A DNA stretch of 64,000 nt from Motiliproteus sp. (GCA_026196225.1 JAPHRD010000119.1:1-64000); one strand, 5' to 3'. Counted from the first letter of the stretch, positions 34,349 to 45,215 are shown. A program made the numbers and translations. Notes: a model not told the origin generated them from the sequence alone.

Positions 34349-35335
34349 TCAAAGAATCAGATGGTTAAAGGCAAAGCCGCCAACCACCGCCATGCTGAAG
34401 ATCACTGCCAGGAAGGCAATCAACAGAGGCCAGTAGAACAATCGCTTGAGCATGATCACCTCCGGTAGACTGGCGCCGCCACTACCGATCACCAGAGCGA
34501 TGACCGCTCCCATGCTGACCCCTTTGGCAACAAAAGACCCCACCAGCGGCAACAATGCCGTGACCCGAATATAGAGCGGGATACCAATCAACGCGGCGGT
34601 AGGTACTGCTGCCGGGTTATCGGCGCTGGCTACCTGGGCGAAAAAGTCAGCGGGTATAAAACCGTGAACCAAGGCACCGATCACCATGGCGATTAACATA
34701 TAGGGAAACATCGAACGAAACAGCGACCAGCTTTCTTCCCAGGCCTTGGCCCAGATAGAGGGCTTCTTCTTGGGGGCCTTGCTACAGCAGCGGGTGGCAC
34801 TATCCTCTTTGCTGTCGTCACATCCTGAGCTGCAGCTAGAAGCCGGGCTGGTCAGCATCTCCTGGCGGATAAAGCGATCAAATTTGAAATGCTGTAACAG
34901 TACGCCGGCGATGATCGAAGCGGTCAATGCCAGGGCTGCGTACCAGAGGGTAACCTCCAGTCCCAGTACCGGAACAAACAGTGCTATGACGATGGGGTTT
35001 AGCAGCGGCGAGGTGAATAGGAAGGTCATGGTGGGACCAAACCCCGCTTGGGCTTTTAGCAGCCCGATTAGCATTGGAATAGTGGAGCAGCTGCAGAAGG
35101 GGGTGACCGCGCCAAGGCCTGCCGCGGTGATATAGCCGCGGCCCCGCTGTGCTCCCAGCAGCTTCTGAATTTTCTCAGCTGGCAGCTTTTGATTGATTAG
35201 AGCTACCAGAAAGCTGATCACCAGAAACAGCAGGCTTAGCTCGGTGAACAGTGTGATGAACATCTTGGCGCTTTCTGCCAGCATGGATTGGGTAGCAGGG
35301 CTGAATAGTCCGCCCAAATAGTCTGAAGTGTCCAT
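34349..35335 (-). CDS. DUF318-type permease with Cys-rich cytoplasmic loop
   Basis: The 328 residues have about eight membrane helices in two inverted halves. The signature AVTPFCSCSTIPMLIGLL (about 96-113) and TFLFTSPLLNPIV are typical of the permease group that includes the organoarsenical exporter ArsP. The central loop (about 170-195) is hydrophilic and holds six cysteines (SSCSSGCDDSK, RCCSK), suggesting metal or metalloid contact. It lies 79 bp after an ArsR gene on the same strand, and both have similar AT-rich palindromes upstream. Export of an arsenic or metal compound is likely, but the ion is not shown. Confidence 0.85.
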   Translation of the reverse strand: MDTSDYLGGLFSPATQSMLAESAKMFITLFTELSLLFLVISFLVALINQKLPAEKIQKLLGAQRGRGYITAAGLGAVTPFCSCSTIPMLIGLLKAQAGFGPTMTFLFTSPLLNPIVIALFVPVLGLEVTLWYAALALTASIIAGVLLQHFKFDRFIRQEMLTSPASSCSSGCDDSKEDSATRCCSKAPKKKPSIWAKAWEESWSLFRSMFPYMLIAMVIGALVHGFIPADFFAQVASADNPAAVPTAALIGIPLYIRVTALLPLVGSFVAKGVSMGAVIALVIGSGGASLPEVIMLKRLFYWPLLIAFLAVIFSMAVVGGFAFNHLIL

Positions 35336-35363
35336 GATAAACCCTTCTGTAATTCCACAATAA

Positions 35364-35378
35364 TCGAAATATGATTGA
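35364..35378. promoter_or_regulatory. Candidate ArsR-type site upstream of the permease
   Basis: TCGAAATATGATTGA lies between arsR and the permease. It shares GAAATATG-(T)-ATTG with the longer palindrome upstream of arsR, which suggests a second binding site of the same regulator. Its own dyad symmetry is weak. Confidence 0.3.
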
Positions 35379-35414
35379 AAAATATATGCTTGGCGTTGCC
35401 CTATCTAAAGAAAA

Positions 35415-35699
35415 CTAAAGCGTGCAACATTCAGCATCCAGAAAATCGACGATCTCCCGCAAAACATCCATCTGGGCAATACAGAACAGGGTTCGTCCTT
35501 CGCGTTGCTGTTTGACCAGTCCCACGGCAATCAGTCGATGCATATGGTGCGACAGGGTCGGGCCGGCAATATCCAGATGTTTTTGTACATCGCCCACAGA
35601 CAGCCCCTGTTTACCTGCTTTTACCAGCAGACGGAACACCGAGAGGCGTGTAGCGTGACCCAGCTCGCTGAGACGTTTAGCGGTTAATTCATGATCCAT
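35415..35699 (-). CDS. ArsR/SmtB family regulator
   Basis: The 94 residues form one winged helix: LSELGHATRLSVFRLLVKAG (helices 1-2), GPTLSHHMHRLIAVGLV (recognition helix, about 50-66) and the wing QQREGRTLFC. It lacks the usual ELCVC arsenic motif in helix 3, but ends in AECCTL, a Cys pair that could bind a thiol-loving metal. Members repress an adjacent efflux gene until metal binds. The gene precedes the permease on the same strand, and a 24-bp palindrome lies 33 bp upstream. Confidence 0.9.
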   Translation of the reverse strand: MDHELTAKRLSELGHATRLSVFRLLVKAGKQGLSVGDVQKHLDIAGPTLSHHMHRLIAVGLVKQQREGRTLFCIAQMDVLREIVDFLDAECCTL

Positions 35700-35731
35700 G
35701 TTGCAACTATAGTCTCCTTAATTTTGTATTT

Positions 35732-35755
35732 CAATAAATATGGAAATATGTATTG
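35732..35755. promoter_or_regulatory. Candidate ArsR operator upstream of arsR
   Basis: CAATA-N-ATAT, four bases, then ATAT-N-TATTG make a 24-bp dyad with 18 of 18 paired positions outside the spacers. It lies 33 bp before the arsR start, the usual place for an ArsR/SmtB operator. Confidence 0.5.
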
Positions 35756-35934
35756 GGCTGGTTGATTCGAAGATTGTTGCTGTTGAATCGAATTAGATTG
35801 ATGCATACAGATTTTTGGTCTTTTAATCAGCCTATTAGGGACAATTTTATTGGCAGGCCTCAATAGCAATTTGCTATCTAAGGGGATCGAAAACTATACT
35901 CAAATCCTAAGCTTACCCAGATATTCAGGTAGTG

Positions 35935-36744
35935 ATGATTATGCGTACCTTTGTTAGAGGCCTTGTTGCAGGCTTAGCTTTATCGTTGATGGGGAGTTCG
36001 GTTTTTGCGGCTGAGGCTGGCCTTTGCAAGGTGCTTTCAGCCACTGGTAATTCTGAGTATCCACCGTATCTATGGCGAGAAGATAAAGGCGGCAGCGGGC
36101 TTTTGGGCTCTAACCGCATCATCATGGATGAGATTGCTAAGCGCCTGGGGGTCTCCATCGATCTTCAGGACGTGGGTTCCTGGGCTCGTGCGCAGGAGAT
36201 GGCCAAGAAAGGTCATATCGATCTGATCGCCGGTGCCTTTTATACCGTTCCCCGCATTCAGTATATGGACTACGTCTATCCTGCATTTTTGGACACCACC
36301 AGTGTGGTTTGGAAAAAACAGGGCCAGACCATCAATTACAGTAACCGCGAAGACCTTATTCCTATGATGGGGGTGACGGTGATCAACAATAGCTTTGGTC
36401 AGGTCTTTGATGAGTTTGCCAAGGATAGCCTGAATATTGAGTACGTCGCTTCATTGGAACAGGCCTTCAAAATGATCGATCATAAACGGGCCGATTATGT
36501 TCTCTATGAGAAAAACCCTGGCCTCGCCTACGCCAATATTTGGGGAATGGGTGGTCGCGTTGAGGCGATGGAGCCGGCCATCAGCAGCGAAGGATTGTAT
36601 CTAACCATCTCTCATCGATCCAAATGTAATACCGGAGCGTTGCGAGGTCGTCTGGCCAAAGTTATTCAGGAGATGACCGCCGAAGGTTTTATGCAGAAGG
36701 CCCTACAGCAGGGGTTACAGGATTGGCGTGAATTCACTCGCTAG
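35935..36744 (+). CDS. Periplasmic family 3 solute-binding-like protein 1
   Basis: The ATG at 35935 (269 residues) follows AGGT; starts at 35932 and 35941 are possible. A signal peptide (FVRGLVAGLALSLMGSSVFA) is followed by a type 3 binding-protein fold: ASGN-like YPPYLWRED, RIIMDEIAKRLG (about 60), and DLIAGAFYTVPR (about 96). No transporter genes are adjacent. The protein is shaped like the amino-acid-binding domains found near or fused to GGDEF proteins and kinases, so it may sense a ligand and not feed an ABC transporter. A second such gene follows after 12 bp. Both converge on a REC-GGDEF/hybrid-kinase pair. Confidence 0.8.
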   Translation: MIMRTFVRGLVAGLALSLMGSSVFAAEAGLCKVLSATGNSEYPPYLWREDKGGSGLLGSNRIIMDEIAKRLGVSIDLQDVGSWARAQEMAKKGHIDLIAGAFYTVPRIQYMDYVYPAFLDTTSVVWKKQGQTINYSNREDLIPMMGVTVINNSFGQVFDEFAKDSLNIEYVASLEQAFKMIDHKRADYVLYEKNPGLAYANIWGMGGRVEAMEPAISSEGLYLTISHRSKCNTGALRGRLAKVIQEMTAEGFMQKALQQGLQDWREFTR

Positions 36745-36756
36745 GAAGTAGAAGCG

Positions 36757-37671
36757 ATGAAGTTATCCTTCAAACGCCTTGGGGTTGGGTGCTGCATTGT
36801 TACTCTGTGCACGGCCATTTTGTCTTTGCGCGTTTATGCGTCTCCTGAAAATGCTAGCTCCCCCGCCGCTGATCTATCTCAAGTCATCTGGTCCCGTACC
36901 GATTTTGCGCCCTTTTTTATTTTAGAGGGGGAATATCAGAACAGAGGTATTGGCGATACGGTCATCAAGCTTTTCGTGAAGGAGATTAGTGGTTATCACC
37001 ATAAGCCCGTCAAAATGACGATCAGAAGGATGTTGAGCAATGCACGACGGGCTATTCCAACCTGCCATGTTGTGCTGCTGAGAAACGATGAGCGGGAACG
37101 CTATATCGAATACAGCAACCCGATCATGATCAATTATGCCAATGGCCTGATAACCTCCAGTGCCGGCTTAAACCTGTTTGGTATGAGCTCGGATGCCATA
37201 GGCTTGGTCGATCTCCACACATTGGTTGGCAAACCTTTGCAGATCAGCGTCCATGACGGGCGTTCCTATTCCCCCGTTGTCGATGGCTTGGTGGCACACC
37301 AGCGAAAATTGAAAGAGTCGATCTTTCTCCTTAAAACCGGTCAGAAAGAGACCCAGCAACTGATTAAACAGACCCTGGCAAATCGACTCGATGGATTTAT
37401 TGCGCGCCCGGAGGAAGTTTATTTCCACCAGGTGGTTAGTCAGGTAAAGCAGCCACTCTATTTTGTTGAAATTAAGGACCAGCCAAATACCTCCTTGGTG
37501 CGAGTAGGGTGCACCAAAGGCGACTGGAATAACCAGCTGATGACACAGATAAATGCCCTGCTGAAGCGGCCAGCTATACGGCAGGCAATCAATGACGCTT
37601 ATCTTCAGTGGTTGCCTGAGCAACTTCGGAAAAACTACCTCAGCGAGCAAGCAAAGATCTTTGAGCACTGA
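36757..37671 (+). CDS. Periplasmic solute-binding-like protein 2 (TIGR02285 type)
   Basis: The 304 residues begin with a signal peptide ending near AYA/VYA (about 29), then VIWSRTDFAPFFILEGEYQNRGIGD, in pieces VIWSRTDFAPFF and GIGDTVIKLF. This pattern and NDERERYIEYSNPI resemble the TIGR02285 group of family 3-like periplasmic proteins, often found with c-di-GMP or kinase genes. The ligand is unknown. AGGAAG precedes the ATG and the gene is probably co-transcribed with the binding protein upstream. It ends 3 bp from the convergent REC-GGDEF gene. Confidence 0.78.
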   Translation: MKLSFKRLGVGCCIVTLCTAILSLRVYASPENASSPAADLSQVIWSRTDFAPFFILEGEYQNRGIGDTVIKLFVKEISGYHHKPVKMTIRRMLSNARRAIPTCHVVLLRNDERERYIEYSNPIMINYANGLITSSAGLNLFGMSSDAIGLVDLHTLVGKPLQISVHDGRSYSPVVDGLVAHQRKLKESIFLLKTGQKETQQLIKQTLANRLDGFIARPEEVYFHQVVSQVKQPLYFVEIKDQPNTSLVRVGCTKGDWNNQLMTQINALLKRPAIRQAINDAYLQWLPEQLRKNYLSEQAKIFEH

Positions 37672-37674
37672 CCC

Positions 37675-38589
37675 TTAACTGGCTTGGGAAACCACGCAGT
37701 TTTTACCAGACCGCTTGGCTTCGTAGAGCAGGTTATCGGCCTTGACCAATATCTCCTCCATATCGATATCGGTTTTGTCATGACGAACCGAGTGGGCGCC
37801 GATACTGATGGTCAGGTTTATGTCTTCGTTTTCTGGCGTGCTGATGGTGCGTTTAGCGATCTCGGCGCGAAGTCGTTCAAAGGCGTCGTAAGCAGAATCT
37901 TCCGCATCGACGATGGCAATCAGAAATTCCTCACCGCCAAATCGGGCGACTAGATCATAGGGTCGCAGTACTTCCTGCATGGTTGAGGCCACGGTTTTCA
38001 GTACCATATCGCCGGTGAAATGCCCGTAGCTGTCGTTTATCCGCTTGAAATTGTCGATGTCGCAAATAGCAACGTGCAGATCATGACCGGTACGCTCGGA
38101 GCGGTGGAGTTCCCGGCTCAGGGTATCCAGGGCCGCACGCCGGTTGAGCAGGCCGGTCAGCTCATCGTGAGTAGCCTGGTACTTCATCGCCTTTCGGGCC
38201 TGATGAAACTCTTGATGCAGGTGCAGCGTACGGTTGGCCACCTGTATCCGGGCCATCAGTTCGGCAGGGTTTAATGGTTTACAGATATAGTCGTCCGCGC
38301 CTTTTTCCAATCCTTTGACGATATCGTTGGGATCGGTACGGGCGGTCACCAGAATAATATAGGGAGGATTGAGCGAGGAATGTTGTTTGATTCGTTCGCA
38401 CAACTGAGGGCCATCAAGAATGGGCATCTCCCAGTCGATCAGCATCAGACAGGGGGATAGGTCCTTTTCGTACTCTTGCCAGGCCGCTTCGCCATCACAG
38501 ACGGTAACGGTCTCGTAGCCCAGTCTTTCCACCAGGCTGGACAGCACCAGTCGAGTGGTGGAATCATCATCGGCGATGAGAACCTTCAT
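37675..38589 (-). CDS. Response regulator diguanylate cyclase (REC-GGDEF)
   Basis: The 304 residues have a receiver domain (1-120; DDD8-10, phospho-acceptor in LIDWEMP near 54, switch lysine in ICKPLN) and a GGDEF domain (about 165-300). The active site is RFGGEEF near 217-221, so it should make c-di-GMP. The typical D-L-T-x-L-x-N-R start ([10 protein letters not shown]) is present. The start ATG overlaps the stop of the hybrid kinase (ATGA), so it is the likely output partner of that kinase. Confidence 0.93.
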   Translation of the reverse strand: MKVLIADDDSTTRLVLSSLVERLGYETVTVCDGEAAWQEYEKDLSPCLMLIDWEMPILDGPQLCERIKQHSSLNPPYIILVTARTDPNDIVKGLEKGADDYICKPLNPAELMARIQVANRTLHLHQEFHQARKAMKYQATHDELTGLLNRRAALDTLSRELHRSERTGHDLHVAICDIDNFKRINDSYGHFTGDMVLKTVASTMQEVLRPYDLVARFGGEEFLIAIVDAEDSAYDAFERLRAEIAKRTISTPENEDINLTISIGAHSVRHDKTDIDMEEILVKADNLLYEAKRSGKNCVVSQAS

Positions 38590-41330
38590 CCGCCCATCTC
38601 GTCTAGCTTCTGCTGAAGTCGTTGCCGCAAACTAGCCAGCGTTGCCACCAGCTCCGAAATACTTCTGTCTACTTCCAACTGATTTTCCTCTTTGCTCGCC
38701 AGTTCCAACGCCAAGGCTACCGATTGTAGTTGCTTTGAGGCGACGTTACCGGCCGCCCCTTTTATTTTGTGCGCTCTAACCGCTACCCCTTGCAAGTTGC
38801 CGTTGTTGGCGTCCTGGCGAACCTGGTCAACTTCGACCGGTATGTCATTGATAAAGGTATTTATTACGGAAGCCATCAGCGATGAATCGTTCATCAGCAT
38901 GGTGGCCATGGCCTGGTCATCAAACAGCTGGGAAGGTGCAGCGTCTGAGGCGGCGGGGCTGCGCTGATCACTCTTCTGCACCGAAGCAAGCTTTAAAGGT
39001 GCATCGACAGGGGCCCAGCGTTTTAGCATTTCGGCCAGCTCTTCCATCATCACCGGTTTGGCCAGGTAGTCATCCATTCCCGCTTCCAGACATTTTTCTT
39101 TATCGCCGATCAGGGCGTTGGCAGTCATCGCGATAATAGGGATGTCACGATTTAATACCCGACTATCTTTGCTGCGAATTCGTTGGCTGGCTTGGTATCC
39201 GTCCAGCACCGGCATCTGGCAATCCATGAGCACGAGATCGAAGTAGTCGCTGCACAGGCAGGTGATAGCCTCCTGTCCATTGATTGCGGATTTGAAGGGG
39301 ATGCCGAGTTTATGCAGCATCCCTTCAGCTACCAATAGATTGGTGGCGTTGTCTTCCACAATCAGAACTTTGATATCCAGTGCTAGCTTGGGGGTGTCTT
39401 CATTGTGCTGATTCATCAGCAGCGGATCGCTCCGGTTATACACCAGTTCTTGCAGTTCCCGATACTGAATCGGCTTGGTGATAAATCCGTCGAATTGCAG
39501 CCCCTTGCTGGCGTCAAAGAGAATGTCCTGGGTTATCAGGATACAGGTGCTTGATCTTAAATTCGGATTTTGTTTCAACCGTTTAATCAGTTCGACGCCG
39601 GACGTCTCCGGCATGTTCTGATCCACAAGAACCTTGGTGTACGGGGCCCCGGCTTCGTGGGCTTTCAAGAGTTCTAAAATCACCGGTTCGACCGAGGGAA
39701 GGCTGCTATGTTCTATCTGCCAGGCTCGTAGACATTGGCTAAGATATTGTCGGGTACTGCGGTTGTTTTCGACGATCAGGATCTTTTCTCTTTCTGTTTT
39801 TGACGCGGGTGTTGCCGGCATCTTTTCAACAACATCCAGCTGTAGTGTGAAAAAGAATTCAGATCCTGATTGGCTACTTTCAAAGCCAATTTGTCCACCC
39901 ATCAGGTCGGTTAGCTTCTTACAGATCGCTAAGCCCAGACCCGTACCACCGAATTTGCGGGTCACCGAACTATCAGCCTGGGTAAAACGCTCGAACAGGT
40001 ATTGCTGTTGCTGCTTCGGAACACCTGGCCCCGTGTCGGAGACAACAAAGGTCAGCTCTACACGATCAGAACCAAGTTCCTGGCTACTACAGTGGACTGC
40101 AACTTCGCCTTGGGATGTGAATTTGATGGCATTGCCCAGCAGGTTGATCAGTACCTGCTTAATACGAACAGTGTCAGCTCGTACTTTTAGGTTTGTTGGC
40201 GGAGACGCAGGACATATCAGTTCAACCCCTTTCTGCGCCGCCTGGGAGGAGAAACTGTAAGCTACATCCTTGACCAACTCATCGATATCGCAGTCTTCGG
40301 GGTGAAACGCCATTTGCCCGGATTCAATTTTAGAGAAGTCGAGGATATCGTTGATAATCTGCAACAGATTGATTGCACTGCTGGATAGCTGTTTTACCAG
40401 AATTGCCTGATTCTTGCTGAGATCGGTTTTTAGCAGGAGTTCGGAAATGCCCATAACGCCATTCATCGGTGTGCGGATCTCGTGGCTCATATTGGCCAAA
40501 AATTCACTTTTGGCCCTATTGGCGGCATCGGCATTTCTCTTCAGTTCTATCAGAAACTTCTCTTTCTCATCGGCGTCCTGGAGCGCTTTCGCGCCGGTTT
40601 TGAAAAGCACATTGATGGCCTGATTGAGCTCATCCAACTCATCACTGGCGGTTGTTTGGTTCTGGGGGGCGGAATGAGCTTCTGAATGGTGCTGCTGAAA
40701 ATCGGGATTACGCAGATCCTGCTCTGAGACGTTGCGCCATTCGCTGGCCATGGCGATCAAACGTCGGGTGACGATGATCTGAAAGATCTGCATGACGCTG
40801 AAGGCGATAACGACGATGATCAGGGTATTGATGATGAAGTCGTTGAAGCCCTCTTTCAGTAACTGTGATCGCTCTTCGTTGAAATCCTTGATCAATACAA
40901 GGGTCCCCAGATCCAGGGTTTCATTACGGATATTGGTGTAGGAGAGCGGGAATTTCTGCTCAATCAGATGATCGCTAGAAGACTCTTTACCGTAGTGGGT
41001 TGGAGTGTTTTCATCGCTGAGCCAGAGTTCTGCGGCGCTGATATCGCGCTGCTGGACAATAGCGCTCATCTGCAACTCGACATGAGACAGATCGAAAGCC
41101 CAGATACTTTTAGCTAAAGAGGGCGTGAAGGTAGCACCGACTTTCTCGATGCTGTCATCAATATAATCCAGGCGTTGGTTGTAGTTGATAAAGAACTGTA
41201 GCGAGGACGCAATAATAGAGGCTAGGAAGCCAACCAAGACGGCCCAGAGTACTAATTTTCGTGCAATACGGCTGCGTGTAGCCTTAACTTCTGCAGCTTC
41301 AATAAATGGATCCATGTAGACGGCAACCAT
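38586..41330 (-). CDS. Hybrid sensor histidine kinase (HisKA-HATPase-REC-REC-Hpt)
   Basis: The 914 residues (ATG at 41330; a second ATG lies 15 bases on) begin with two membrane helices (about 28-48 and 160-182) flanking a periplasmic sensor region. HisKA has [15 protein letters not shown] near 281. HATPase shows [20 protein letters not shown]. Receiver 1 has EN in place of the first acidic pair but keeps D in VDQNMP. Receiver 2 (about 650-770) has VEDN, D in LMDCQMP and K in LAKPV. The C-terminal Hpt has [11 protein letters not shown] near 850. The multi-step relay probably ends on the REC-GGDEF protein coupled to it. Confidence 0.93.
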   Translation of the reverse strand: MVAVYMDPFIEAAEVKATRSRIARKLVLWAVLVGFLASIIASSLQFFINYNQRLDYIDDSIEKVGATFTPSLAKSIWAFDLSHVELQMSAIVQQRDISAAELWLSDENTPTHYGKESSSDHLIEQKFPLSYTNIRNETLDLGTLVLIKDFNEERSQLLKEGFNDFIINTLIIVVIAFSVMQIFQIIVTRRLIAMASEWRNVSEQDLRNPDFQQHHSEAHSAPQNQTTASDELDELNQAINVLFKTGAKALQDADEKEKFLIELKRNADAANRAKSEFLANMSHEIRTPMNGVMGISELLLKTDLSKNQAILVKQLSSSAINLLQIINDILDFSKIESGQMAFHPEDCDIDELVKDVAYSFSSQAAQKGVELICPASPPTNLKVRADTVRIKQVLINLLGNAIKFTSQGEVAVHCSSQELGSDRVELTFVVSDTGPGVPKQQQQYLFERFTQADSSVTRKFGGTGLGLAICKKLTDLMGGQIGFESSQSGSEFFFTLQLDVVEKMPATPASKTEREKILIVENNRSTRQYLSQCLRAWQIEHSSLPSVEPVILELLKAHEAGAPYTKVLVDQNMPETSGVELIKRLKQNPNLRSSTCILITQDILFDASKGLQFDGFITKPIQYRELQELVYNRSDPLLMNQHNEDTPKLALDIKVLIVEDNATNLLVAEGMLHKLGIPFKSAINGQEAITCLCSDYFDLVLMDCQMPVLDGYQASQRIRSKDSRVLNRDIPIIAMTANALIGDKEKCLEAGMDDYLAKPVMMEELAEMLKRWAPVDAPLKLASVQKSDQRSPAASDAAPSQLFDDQAMATMLMNDSSLMASVINTFINDIPVEVDQVRQDANNGNLQGVAVRAHKIKGAAGNVASKQLQSVALALELASKEENQLEVDRSISELVATLASLRQRLQQKLDEMGG

Positions 41331-41441
41331 CACAGAACTTAGATGAATATTTTAGTGCTTCCCAGCATAGCAATAACCCTTCTCTAATCAACTATAGGCG
41401 CTAATAACTCCTTAAGCGGGATGAATTTTTTTGAAATGAGA

Positions 41442-42323
41442 TCAGCGAACGGCTGCGGCGAGAACCTCGCGGGGGCTGTCGCCAAAGAAGCGCTTAAACT
41501 CTCTGCTGAATTGGGAGGGGCTGCTGTAGCCTACCTGATAGGATGCTTCGCTGGCCTGATTGCCGCTTAGTAGCAGGGTGCGTGCACGGTGCAGGCGCAA
41601 GTTTTTGACAAATTGCATGGGAGACATGGCGGTTGCTTGCTTGAAATACTCATGCAGGGAAGAGCTGCTCATTCCTGCAAAGCGGGCGAGGGTGTCGATA
41701 TCCAACGGCTGATGAAAATGCTCCTCTATATAGTGAACCACCGGTGCGATACGGTTGGCACCTAAGTGATTGCTGATGCTATTTCGCATCAAGTCGCCGT
41801 GGGGACCCTTCAGCACTTCGTAGAAAATTTCTCGTTGCATACCAGGGCCAAGAATCTGCTGCTCCATGGGATTATTGATCGATTCCACCAGGCGGATAAA
41901 ACAATCTTGTAAGCGATCGGTGATAGCGGTGGCCTTGATGATGTCGCTGGCTTCGGTAGTTTGCTGGGGCGGTTCGATGCGATCCATCTCCAACATCAGC
42001 TGGTTCACTATGGTGCGATCTACCCGCAGTGCCAGGCCCAGATAGGGTTGCCCAGGTCCTACCTCCTGAATCTCCGCTTCGATCGGCAGCGTGAGGGAGT
42101 TGATCAGATAGTGGTTAGGGTCATAACTGAACGAGCGGTCACCGTAGTAGAGCTGTTTGCGCCCCTGAGCAACCACGCAGATAGCGGGCTCGTATATCAC
42201 CGGCATCCGTGGACTGGGAGTATCAGTACGAAAGAGTTTTAGTCCTGGGATGGAGGTGATGGTCAGTCCCTGTTGCTGGCTGTGTCGATCGATCACCGCA
42301 GCGAGCTCTGACTGATACCCCAT
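41442..42323 (-). CDS. AraC family regulator with AraC_N domain
   Basis: The 293 residues have an AraC_N cupin-like ligand domain (about 20-175; YEPAICVVAQGRKQLYYGDR) and two helix-turn-helix motifs at the end (LDIDTLARFAGMSSSSLHEYF and ASEASYQVGYSSPSQFSREF). It is divergent from the molybdenum hydroxylase operon across 209 bp, so it probably activates it in response to an aromatic or aldehyde-like substrate; the effector is unknown. GGAAG precedes the ATG. Confidence 0.92.
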   Translation of the reverse strand: MGYQSELAAVIDRHSQQQGLTITSIPGLKLFRTDTPSPRMPVIYEPAICVVAQGRKQLYYGDRSFSYDPNHYLINSLTLPIEAEIQEVGPGQPYLGLALRVDRTIVNQLMLEMDRIEPPQQTTEASDIIKATAITDRLQDCFIRLVESINNPMEQQILGPGMQREIFYEVLKGPHGDLMRNSISNHLGANRIAPVVHYIEEHFHQPLDIDTLARFAGMSSSSLHEYFKQATAMSPMQFVKNLRLHRARTLLLSGNQASEASYQVGYSSPSQFSREFKRFFGDSPREVLAAAVR

Positions 42324-42466
42324 GACAACTTCCTACCTCGTGAATGTCAGAGAATTATGGCACCTGTGGTGACTAATCGGCTACTTATAACCTTAAATTT
42401 CGGAGTTTTGTGCAAGTAGTTTGGAGAATTGCGATAACTCATATTTAAAAATGGGTCCATATTTTT

Positions 42467-42478
42467 ATAACGCGTTAT
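42467..42478. promoter_or_regulatory. 12-bp palindrome in the AraC/ior-like divergent promoter
   Basis: ATAACGCGTTAT is a perfect palindrome 54 bp before the (2Fe-2S) subunit start. A further GATAAC half (42433-42438) lies upstream. It may be an operator of the divergent operon; the binding protein is unknown. Confidence 0.3.
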
Positions 42479-42532
42479 CAACCGACTGATCGCCCTCGCT
42501 ACGATCAGCTATAGATTTCTCAGGAGAGCTCC

Positions 42533-42991
42533 ATGTCTGTCACCCTAAACGTCAACGGTGTCGATTTTCAGATTGACGCTGCTCCCGATACGCCCCTGCT
42601 ATGGGTGATTCGGGATCATGTGGAACTAACCGGTACAAAATTTGGCTGCGGTATGTCCCTCTGTGGTGCCTGTACGGTTCACCTCGATGGCCAGCCCATC
42701 CGCTCCTGCACTACCCCTTTGTCAGTGGTGTTGGGCAAGGCCGTGACCACTATTGAAGGGGTTCAGTCATCGGCGGCCAAAGCGGTACAGCAAGCCTGGA
42801 CCGAGCTTGAGGTGCCCCAGTGTGGTTACTGTCAGTCAGGCCAGATCATGTCAGCCGCTGCCCTGCTGGAAGCCAATCCCAAACCCGACGACGCGCAGAT
42901 CGATGCCGCCATGGCGGGCAATGTCTGTCGCTGCGCCACCTACGGGCGAATCCGTCAGGCCATCAAGCAAGCTTCTGAGCAACTGAGTTGA
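42533..42991 (+). CDS. (2Fe-2S) subunit of molybdenum hydroxylase (IorA-like)
   Basis: The 152 residues carry two clusters. The plant-type one is [17 protein letters not shown] (about 41-57) with a fourth Cys in IRSC. The second is QCGYCQSGQ (about 98-106) with NVCRCATY near 136. This is the two-cluster small subunit of xanthine oxidase-family enzymes such as isoquinoline 1-oxidoreductase and membrane-linked aldehyde dehydrogenases. It passes electrons from the Mo centre. AGGAGAG precedes the ATG. The catalytic subunit follows after 10 bp. Confidence 0.93.
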   Translation: MSVTLNVNGVDFQIDAAPDTPLLWVIRDHVELTGTKFGCGMSLCGACTVHLDGQPIRSCTTPLSVVLGKAVTTIEGVQSSAAKAVQQAWTELEVPQCGYCQSGQIMSAAALLEANPKPDDAQIDAAMAGNVCRCATYGRIRQAIKQASEQLS

Positions 42992-43001
42992 GGTAACCGT
43001 C

Positions 43002-45215
43002 ATGATTCATAATAGATTTTCTCAGTTGGACGAGTCTTCTCCGCTGGGGTCAGCCGTTAGCACCAATCGCCGCAATTTTCTGAAGTTACTGGGTGGCGCA
43101 GGCGCCGGATTGACCTTAGCGATGAGTGCCCAGCCGGTGCTATCAAAAACCACAGAACAGTTGCCCCTAACATCTGCCGAGGGAGAACTCGAAGCCAACG
43201 CCTTTGTGCGAATCTCCGCCGATAGCACCGTTACGGTGGTGATCAAGCATCTTGAGATGGGGCAGGGTACCTACACCGGATTGGCAACGTTGGTGGCCGA
43301 GGAACTCGATGCTGACTGGGCTCAGATTAAGAGCGAAGGCGCGCCTGCAAATACAGGTCGTTACAAAAACCTGCATTGGGGTTCCCAAGGTACCGGGGGC
43401 AGCTCTGCTATTGCCAACTCCTATGAACAGATGCGCCTTGCCGGTGCGACTGCCCGAAAGATGCTAGTGCAGGCAGCGGCCCAGCAGTGGCAGGTGGCTG
43501 AATCTGAGATCGCTGTCAGTCAGGGGGTGGTCAGTCATCCGGGCTCCAACCGTAGCACCTCCTTTGGTGAATTGGTGGATCAGGCTGCCAAGTTGCCGAT
43601 GCCGGCTACTGATAGCGTTCAGCTTAAAGATCCAGGGGATTTCAAATTGATTGGTCGCTCGGTGCCCCGTAAGGATCGAGGTAAGACTGACGGCAGCGCC
43701 CTGTTTACTCAGGATATCAAACTACCCGGTATGCTGACGGCCCTGGTCGCTCATCCGCCTCGATTTGGCGCCACCGTAAAATCGGTCAACAGCGAAGCTG
43801 CCCGGAACATAGCGGGTGTAGAGGATGTGGTTGAGATTCCTACCGGCGTAGCTGTATTGGCGAAGGACTATTGGGCTGCCAAGAAGGGTCGAGACGCCCT
43901 GCAGATCCAATGGGACGAGAGTCAGGCTTTTAATAAAAGCAGTGATCAACTGTTGAACGAATTTGCCCAGTTGGCAAAGCAGCCTGGTCTGGTTGCTCGA
44001 AACGATGGCGATACGGAATCGGCGCTGGGTTCGGCCGCCAAGGTCGTGGAGGCAACATTCGAGTTTCCTTTCCTGGCCCACGCGGCGATGGAACCGATGA
44101 ATTGCGTAGCGTTGGTATCTGATGAGGGCTGTGAAGTCTGGAACGGCGAGCAGATGCAGACTCTGGATCAAGCCACTATCGCAGCGACCCTGGGACTGAA
44201 ACCCGAACAGGTGAAGATCAATATGCTGTTCGCCGGAGGAAGTTTCGGCCGCCGAGCCAATCCGCATTCTGACTATGTGATGGAGACGGTACATATTGCC
44301 AAGGCCAAGCCTGGCATTCCGGTTAAACTGGTCTGGAGCCGTGAAGATGATACCCGTGCCGGCTACTACCGTCCCATGTATCTTCACAAGGTGCGTGCAG
44401 CCCTGGATACAGACGGTAATCCTGTCGCCTGGGAGCAGCGGATTGTCGGTCAGTCCATCGTTACTGGTACCCCCTTTGAAGGCTTTCTGATCAAAGATGG
44501 AATCGATGCAACCTCGGTGGAAGGGGCAGCGACACTGCCCTACAGCATCCCCAATTTGAAGGTGGATCTTCATACCGTGAATCTACCCGTTCCGGTGCAG
44601 TGGTGGCGCTCTGTGGGCCACACTCATACCGGATTTTCCACCGAAGTGATGATCGACGAGCTGGCTCGGGCTGCTGGCAAAGATCCTGTGGCATTTCGTT
44701 TGGCGCTGCTCAAAGACCATCCCCGTGAATACGGTGTCCTCAAACTGGCGGCGGAAAAAGCCAATTGGGGCGCCCCTCTGCCACAGGGTTGGGGCCGCGG
44801 CATCGCTATGCATAAATCCTTTAACAGCTACGTGGCTCAGGTGGCAGAAGTGTCGCTGCAGGATAACGGCCAGTTCAAAGTGGAACGAGTGATATGTGCG
44901 GTCGACTGTGGCGTTGCCATCAATCCCGACGTGATCCGCGCGCAGATGGAAGGGGGGATCGGTTTTGGTTTGTCGCCTGCGCTGATGAGCGAGATCACCT
45001 TTAAAGATGGCCAGGTGGTGCAGTCGAATTTCCATGATTACCAGGTGCTGCGGATCGGCCAAATGCCAGATGTGGAGGTGCATATCGTACCCTCGGCGGA
45101 ACCGCCCACCGGTGTTGGTGAGCCGGGTGTTCCACCCATCGCGCCTGCAGTGGCCAATGCATTGTCGGCGGTGACGGGTCAGCGTTTCCACCGCTTACCG
45201 TTGAAGTTGTCTTAG
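43002..45215 (+). CDS. Molybdopterin-binding catalytic subunit (IorB-like)
   Basis: The 737 residues begin with a Tat signal ([20 protein letters not shown], about 21-40), so the enzyme is exported folded to the periplasm. Xanthine dehydrogenase-type Mo domains follow: [33 protein letters not shown], and the active-site [13 protein letters not shown] near 708-720, whose Glu is the catalytic base. It hydroxylates an aldehyde or N-heterocycle; no FAD subunit is encoded, so an outside cytochrome or quinone must accept electrons. The Tat arginine pair is NRRNF. XdhC and a MobA-like protein follow in the operon. Confidence 0.93.
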   Translation: MIHNRFSQLDESSPLGSAVSTNRRNFLKLLGGAGAGLTLAMSAQPVLSKTTEQLPLTSAEGELEANAFVRISADSTVTVVIKHLEMGQGTYTGLATLVAEELDADWAQIKSEGAPANTGRYKNLHWGSQGTGGSSAIANSYEQMRLAGATARKMLVQAAAQQWQVAESEIAVSQGVVSHPGSNRSTSFGELVDQAAKLPMPATDSVQLKDPGDFKLIGRSVPRKDRGKTDGSALFTQDIKLPGMLTALVAHPPRFGATVKSVNSEAARNIAGVEDVVEIPTGVAVLAKDYWAAKKGRDALQIQWDESQAFNKSSDQLLNEFAQLAKQPGLVARNDGDTESALGSAAKVVEATFEFPFLAHAAMEPMNCVALVSDEGCEVWNGEQMQTLDQATIAATLGLKPEQVKINMLFAGGSFGRRANPHSDYVMETVHIAKAKPGIPVKLVWSREDDTRAGYYRPMYLHKVRAALDTDGNPVAWEQRIVGQSIVTGTPFEGFLIKDGIDATSVEGAATLPYSIPNLKVDLHTVNLPVPVQWWRSVGHTHTGFSTEVMIDELARAAGKDPVAFRLALLKDHPREYGVLKLAAEKANWGAPLPQGWGRGIAMHKSFNSYVAQVAEVSLQDNGQFKVERVICAVDCGVAINPDVIRAQMEGGIGFGLSPALMSEITFKDGQVVQSNFHDYQVLRIGQMPDVEVHIVPSAEPPTGVGEPGVPPIAPAVANALSAVTGQRFHRLPLKLS

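Noticed and set aside
42341-42375. TGGCAC-like start of a sigma-54 promoter upstream of the AraC gene
   Set aside because: The second element (TTGC at the right distance) is missing.
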